This document shows positions 29,536 to 31,664 of a stretch of 31,664 bases of DNA, one piece after another. The translations under genes and the position numbers were made by a program. Each line of letters begins with the position of its first letter. Position 1 is the first letter of the stretch. The notes beneath the pieces are model-generated. The model was not told where the DNA came from and ran no database searches. It saw nothing but the letters and a program-made list of their open reading frames with translations. This stretch comes from Paraglomus occultum. Lineage: Eukaryota > Glomeromycota > Glomeromycetes > Paraglomerales > Paraglomeraceae. The stretch lies in contig CAJVPJ010000260.1 in assembly GCA_910592205.1 (NCBI GenBank), positions 1 to 31,664 on the forward strand, in the 5' to 3' direction.

Positions 29536-31173
29536 ATGATGGGCTCTAACATCAAGAAGCATCCAAACTATCAAACTTTCCAAAATTGTGAGTTTTTGGA
29601 TGAGCTCACATCCGAAGAAATGTGCACCATTAAAGAAAAATATGCCTATCTTAATAAGAATCCACCAAACCATAATAACGATTGGAAAAGGGAAACCAAA
29701 GATGTGCAACCTTGGGTTCAGAAAGTTTACGAATCTTTGGTGGCAATATGGGACCTTGCCATTATCCAGGATGAACATAATGGCAGTCCTAGTTGTAGCA
29801 ACTATGCGGATCATTACCTCACATACCCGCGGAATAAGGATCAATACACTAGAGATAAAGTAAAATGGATTGGGTAAACTGCTATGCATTTGAAGACAAA
29901 TTTCAATTGTCGGAGTCCGCCCTAAACAAAGCAATGGTTCAATGTCACAGATACTCCATGTATTTCTTCGAACGGACAGAGAATAGAACACATAAATACA
30001 TCTCAATTATTACTGACGGTTCCATATATGCACTTTGGTATTCAATCTACGAGAAAGATGATATAGTTGGTGGCTTGTTTGGTGGCTCACTTGATAACAA
30101 GTGGTCTCAGGAAACGCTGCTGATTGTCGGACGTGTCTTCAAGACTTTCAAGCAAGCTAACATTGGCAGACTCCGTGCTAATGCTTCTCCACAAGAGCTG
30201 GAAAGCTTTTTTCCCGACAAAGACATTGCAAACGTCGATTCTCCCAATACAACACCTACCTCATTCATCCATTGACATTTGAACATAAATAAAGGGTTAT
30301 ACAATGTGATTCTGCAATGGGCAGTAAAACGCTCTCAATTCGGCCTCCCGATCGTGTCGACAGGTATCGGTGAAGTTGAAGCATATCGAATTTTGGGTAC
30401 TGGGTCCAGTTCTATTGTTTTCGAAGTGTACACTCCGGAGAATGTACGGGTAGCACTTAAATACAGTTTGAATGAGCGTTGTCTGGAACGCGAAGTTCAG
30501 ATGTTGAAAAAATTCGAAAAACTCGAGGGTATTCCGAAATTATTGTACAAAGATCTCCATAATCCTCTTATGAATATCCCATGCATTGTCACTAGCATGG
30601 TTGGCAGGGAAATCACAAAGGTTGATGTGATAACTGCCTGCAACATCATCGCCGATATTATTGAAATTCTAAAGGCCCTTCATGAATATGGGTACATTCA
30701 TAACGATATTCATCCTGGGAATATTGTAGATGTTAATAGTAAATATCGGCTGATAGACTTTGGGTTTTGCCATCCCACTCTCCAAGAAGAGAGATAATAT
30801 CCCTAGTAGTTGGCCAGAAGGCCATGTAATATTTGCCTCTCATAATAGAGGTAAGTGTCTCGGAGCCGGAGATGACTTGGAATCCCTTTGTTATACAATT
30901 GCATTTATGTACGATTCGAACAAGGCATATTGGGACACTGTCACCAAGGATCCATACCAGGCCGTGCATATAAAAGAAAGAAAACTCACTTATCTGTTTG
31001 ACGGGCTTCCACTAGTATTTTGAGACTTTTTTGACTATGTCTACGATCTTGACATCACGATGTTGCCGGATTACGAATATTGGCAGAGCTTGTTCCTGAA
31101 GACTGCGGGAACTTGTTCTCGACCAAAAAAACACCTTCGGGAAATGTCACAAGGAAGTTCTAAGCATAACTGA
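29536..31173 (+). pseudogene. Broken gene: nuclease-like N-terminal domain plus protein kinase domain
   Basis: The N-terminal part from an ATG at 29536 (contains TFQNCEFLDELTSEEMC and WVQKVYESLVAIWDLA) is followed, after a frame change at about 29865-29880, by ALNKAMVQCHRYSMYFFE and YISIITDGSIYALWY. This is the sort of pattern seen in PD-(D/E)XK restriction-like domains of fungal effector-type proteins. After an in-frame TGA (30273-30275) comes a kinase domain: GTGSSSIVFEV glycine loop, VALKYS lysine, HNDIHPGN catalytic loop and IDFG. After a second frame change near 30780 come GAGDDLESLCY and a C-terminal lobe that crosses another TGA (31021-31023) and ends at TGA 31171-31173. The kinase resembles CK1/VRK-like kinases in the DDLESL motif. 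All catalytic residues survive, so decay seems recent. The start, and whether any break is an intron, are uncertain. Confidence 0.65.
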
Positions 31174-31590
31174 TGTCAAATTGAGCAACAGGTCTGGTGA
31201 GAAGCAATTCTAACTGTCCTCACTGTCAATAGAATCCCTGTTATCATTGCTTTAGAAGTAAATTCTGCTTAAATTTCGTCTTAGAAATCTGCATACTAAT
31301 ACAAATAAAATAGATCACATGTAAAATACTACACTTTCAGCAAATTTTGTCCATGACCATGAAACTTGATTTACTGCTATTACTGTTCTAATGTTACCAC
31401 TGTCATTTTCAGAAGAATAAGTAATAATAATAAGCTTTCTATTTTTGACCAGAAATCTAACCAGCCAACAGCAGGAAATCTTTCACTAGTTATTATTCTG
31501 ACTTCTCCAGAATCAAGTCTTTCATAATTGATTAGTCTCACAGCTTAACGGATCTACTATTAAAATTATTATATAGGATTACCCGTATAT
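31174..31590. other. Gene-free stretch
   Basis: AT-rich, no motif seen. It probably includes the 3' region of the broken kinase gene. Confidence 0.5.
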
Positions 31591-31664
31591 ATGATAAATA
31601 ACGAATATAATGGTTCCACTGAATATGAAAAAGCAATCCGTTTCTTAGAGATAGGTTGCAATTG
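31591..31664 (+). CDS. Possible gene start running off the window
   Basis: An ATG at 31591 opens a frame (MINNEYNGSTEYEKAIRFLE, then IGCN) that continues to the window edge without a stop. It is only 24 codons, polar and protein-like. No family can be named. Confidence 0.25.
   Translation, partial: MINNEYNGSTEYEKAIRFLEIGCN

Noticed and set aside
29536-31173. TGA recoding (selenocysteine or a variant code) to explain in-frame TGA codons in the kinase gene
   Set aside because: The fusion gene and PSF2 in the same window end at TGA where their homologues end, and the kinase gene also has frame changes, so decay is the simpler explanation.
1-31664. tRNA and rRNA genes
   Set aside because: I scanned for B-box-like GGTTCGANTCC and clover-leaf arms and saw no convincing case; GGTTCAAGTC near 27.7 kb lies in the Tc1 relic's DLNPIK motif. 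A tRNAscan-SE run would settle it.

Overview
The window looks like nuclear DNA of a filamentous fungus, most likely an early-diverging one. An arbuscular mycorrhizal fungus (Glomeromycotina, Rhizophagus-like) fits best, but that is inference. Reasons: AT-rich sequence; genes split by short GT-AG introns (about 70-330 nt); a fungal Zn2Cys6 regulator; a Rab5 GTPase and a GINS subunit; many decayed Tc1, Tigger and integrase transposons; and a GC-rich coiled-coil gene and a nuclease-like/kinase pseudogene of the type I recall from expanded Glomeromycotina families. No tRNA, rRNA or CRISPR array was seen.

Layout. 1-3.0 kb: a 27-bp minisatellite, a KRBA2/SCAND3-like integrase pseudogene, a Tigger/CENP-B DNA-binding fragment and an unrecognised coding relic. 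3.1-5.0 kb: a small spliced gene between inverted copies of a ~165-bp repeat. 5.3-6.5 kb: a five-exon alpha/beta hydrolase. 6.8-8.4 kb: a Tc1 relic and largely empty sequence. 8.5-12.8 kb: a divergent pair, a Rab5-family GTPase (minus) and a four-exon fusion of a catalytically eroded RluA-type pseudouridine-synthase domain with a HemK/PrmC-type methyltransferase (plus). 12.8-16.7 kb: a Tc1 relic and gene-poor DNA. 16.7-21.4 kb: a convergent pair, GINS subunit Psf2 (plus) and an 845-residue Zn2Cys6 transcription factor with a 27-glutamine run (minus), with a perfect 13-bp hairpin between them. 21.4-26.8 kb: gene-poor, with microsatellites and one possible terminal exon. 26.8-29.4 kb: a nested cluster of a Tigger-like MITE, a Tc1 pseudogene, a coiled-coil gene, a 481-bp MITE with 50-bp perfect inverted repeats, and a 5'-truncated LINE copy with a 17-bp target duplication. 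29.5-31.2 kb: a broken nuclease-like plus kinase gene.

The five main genes (hydrolase, Rab5, fusion, Psf2, transcription factor) are housekeeping or regulatory functions with no common pathway. I rebuilt their exon structures by hand; phases agree at every junction and conserved motifs are restored across introns. The most unusual item is the pseudouridine-synthase-like/HemK fusion. The flanks are transposon graveyards.
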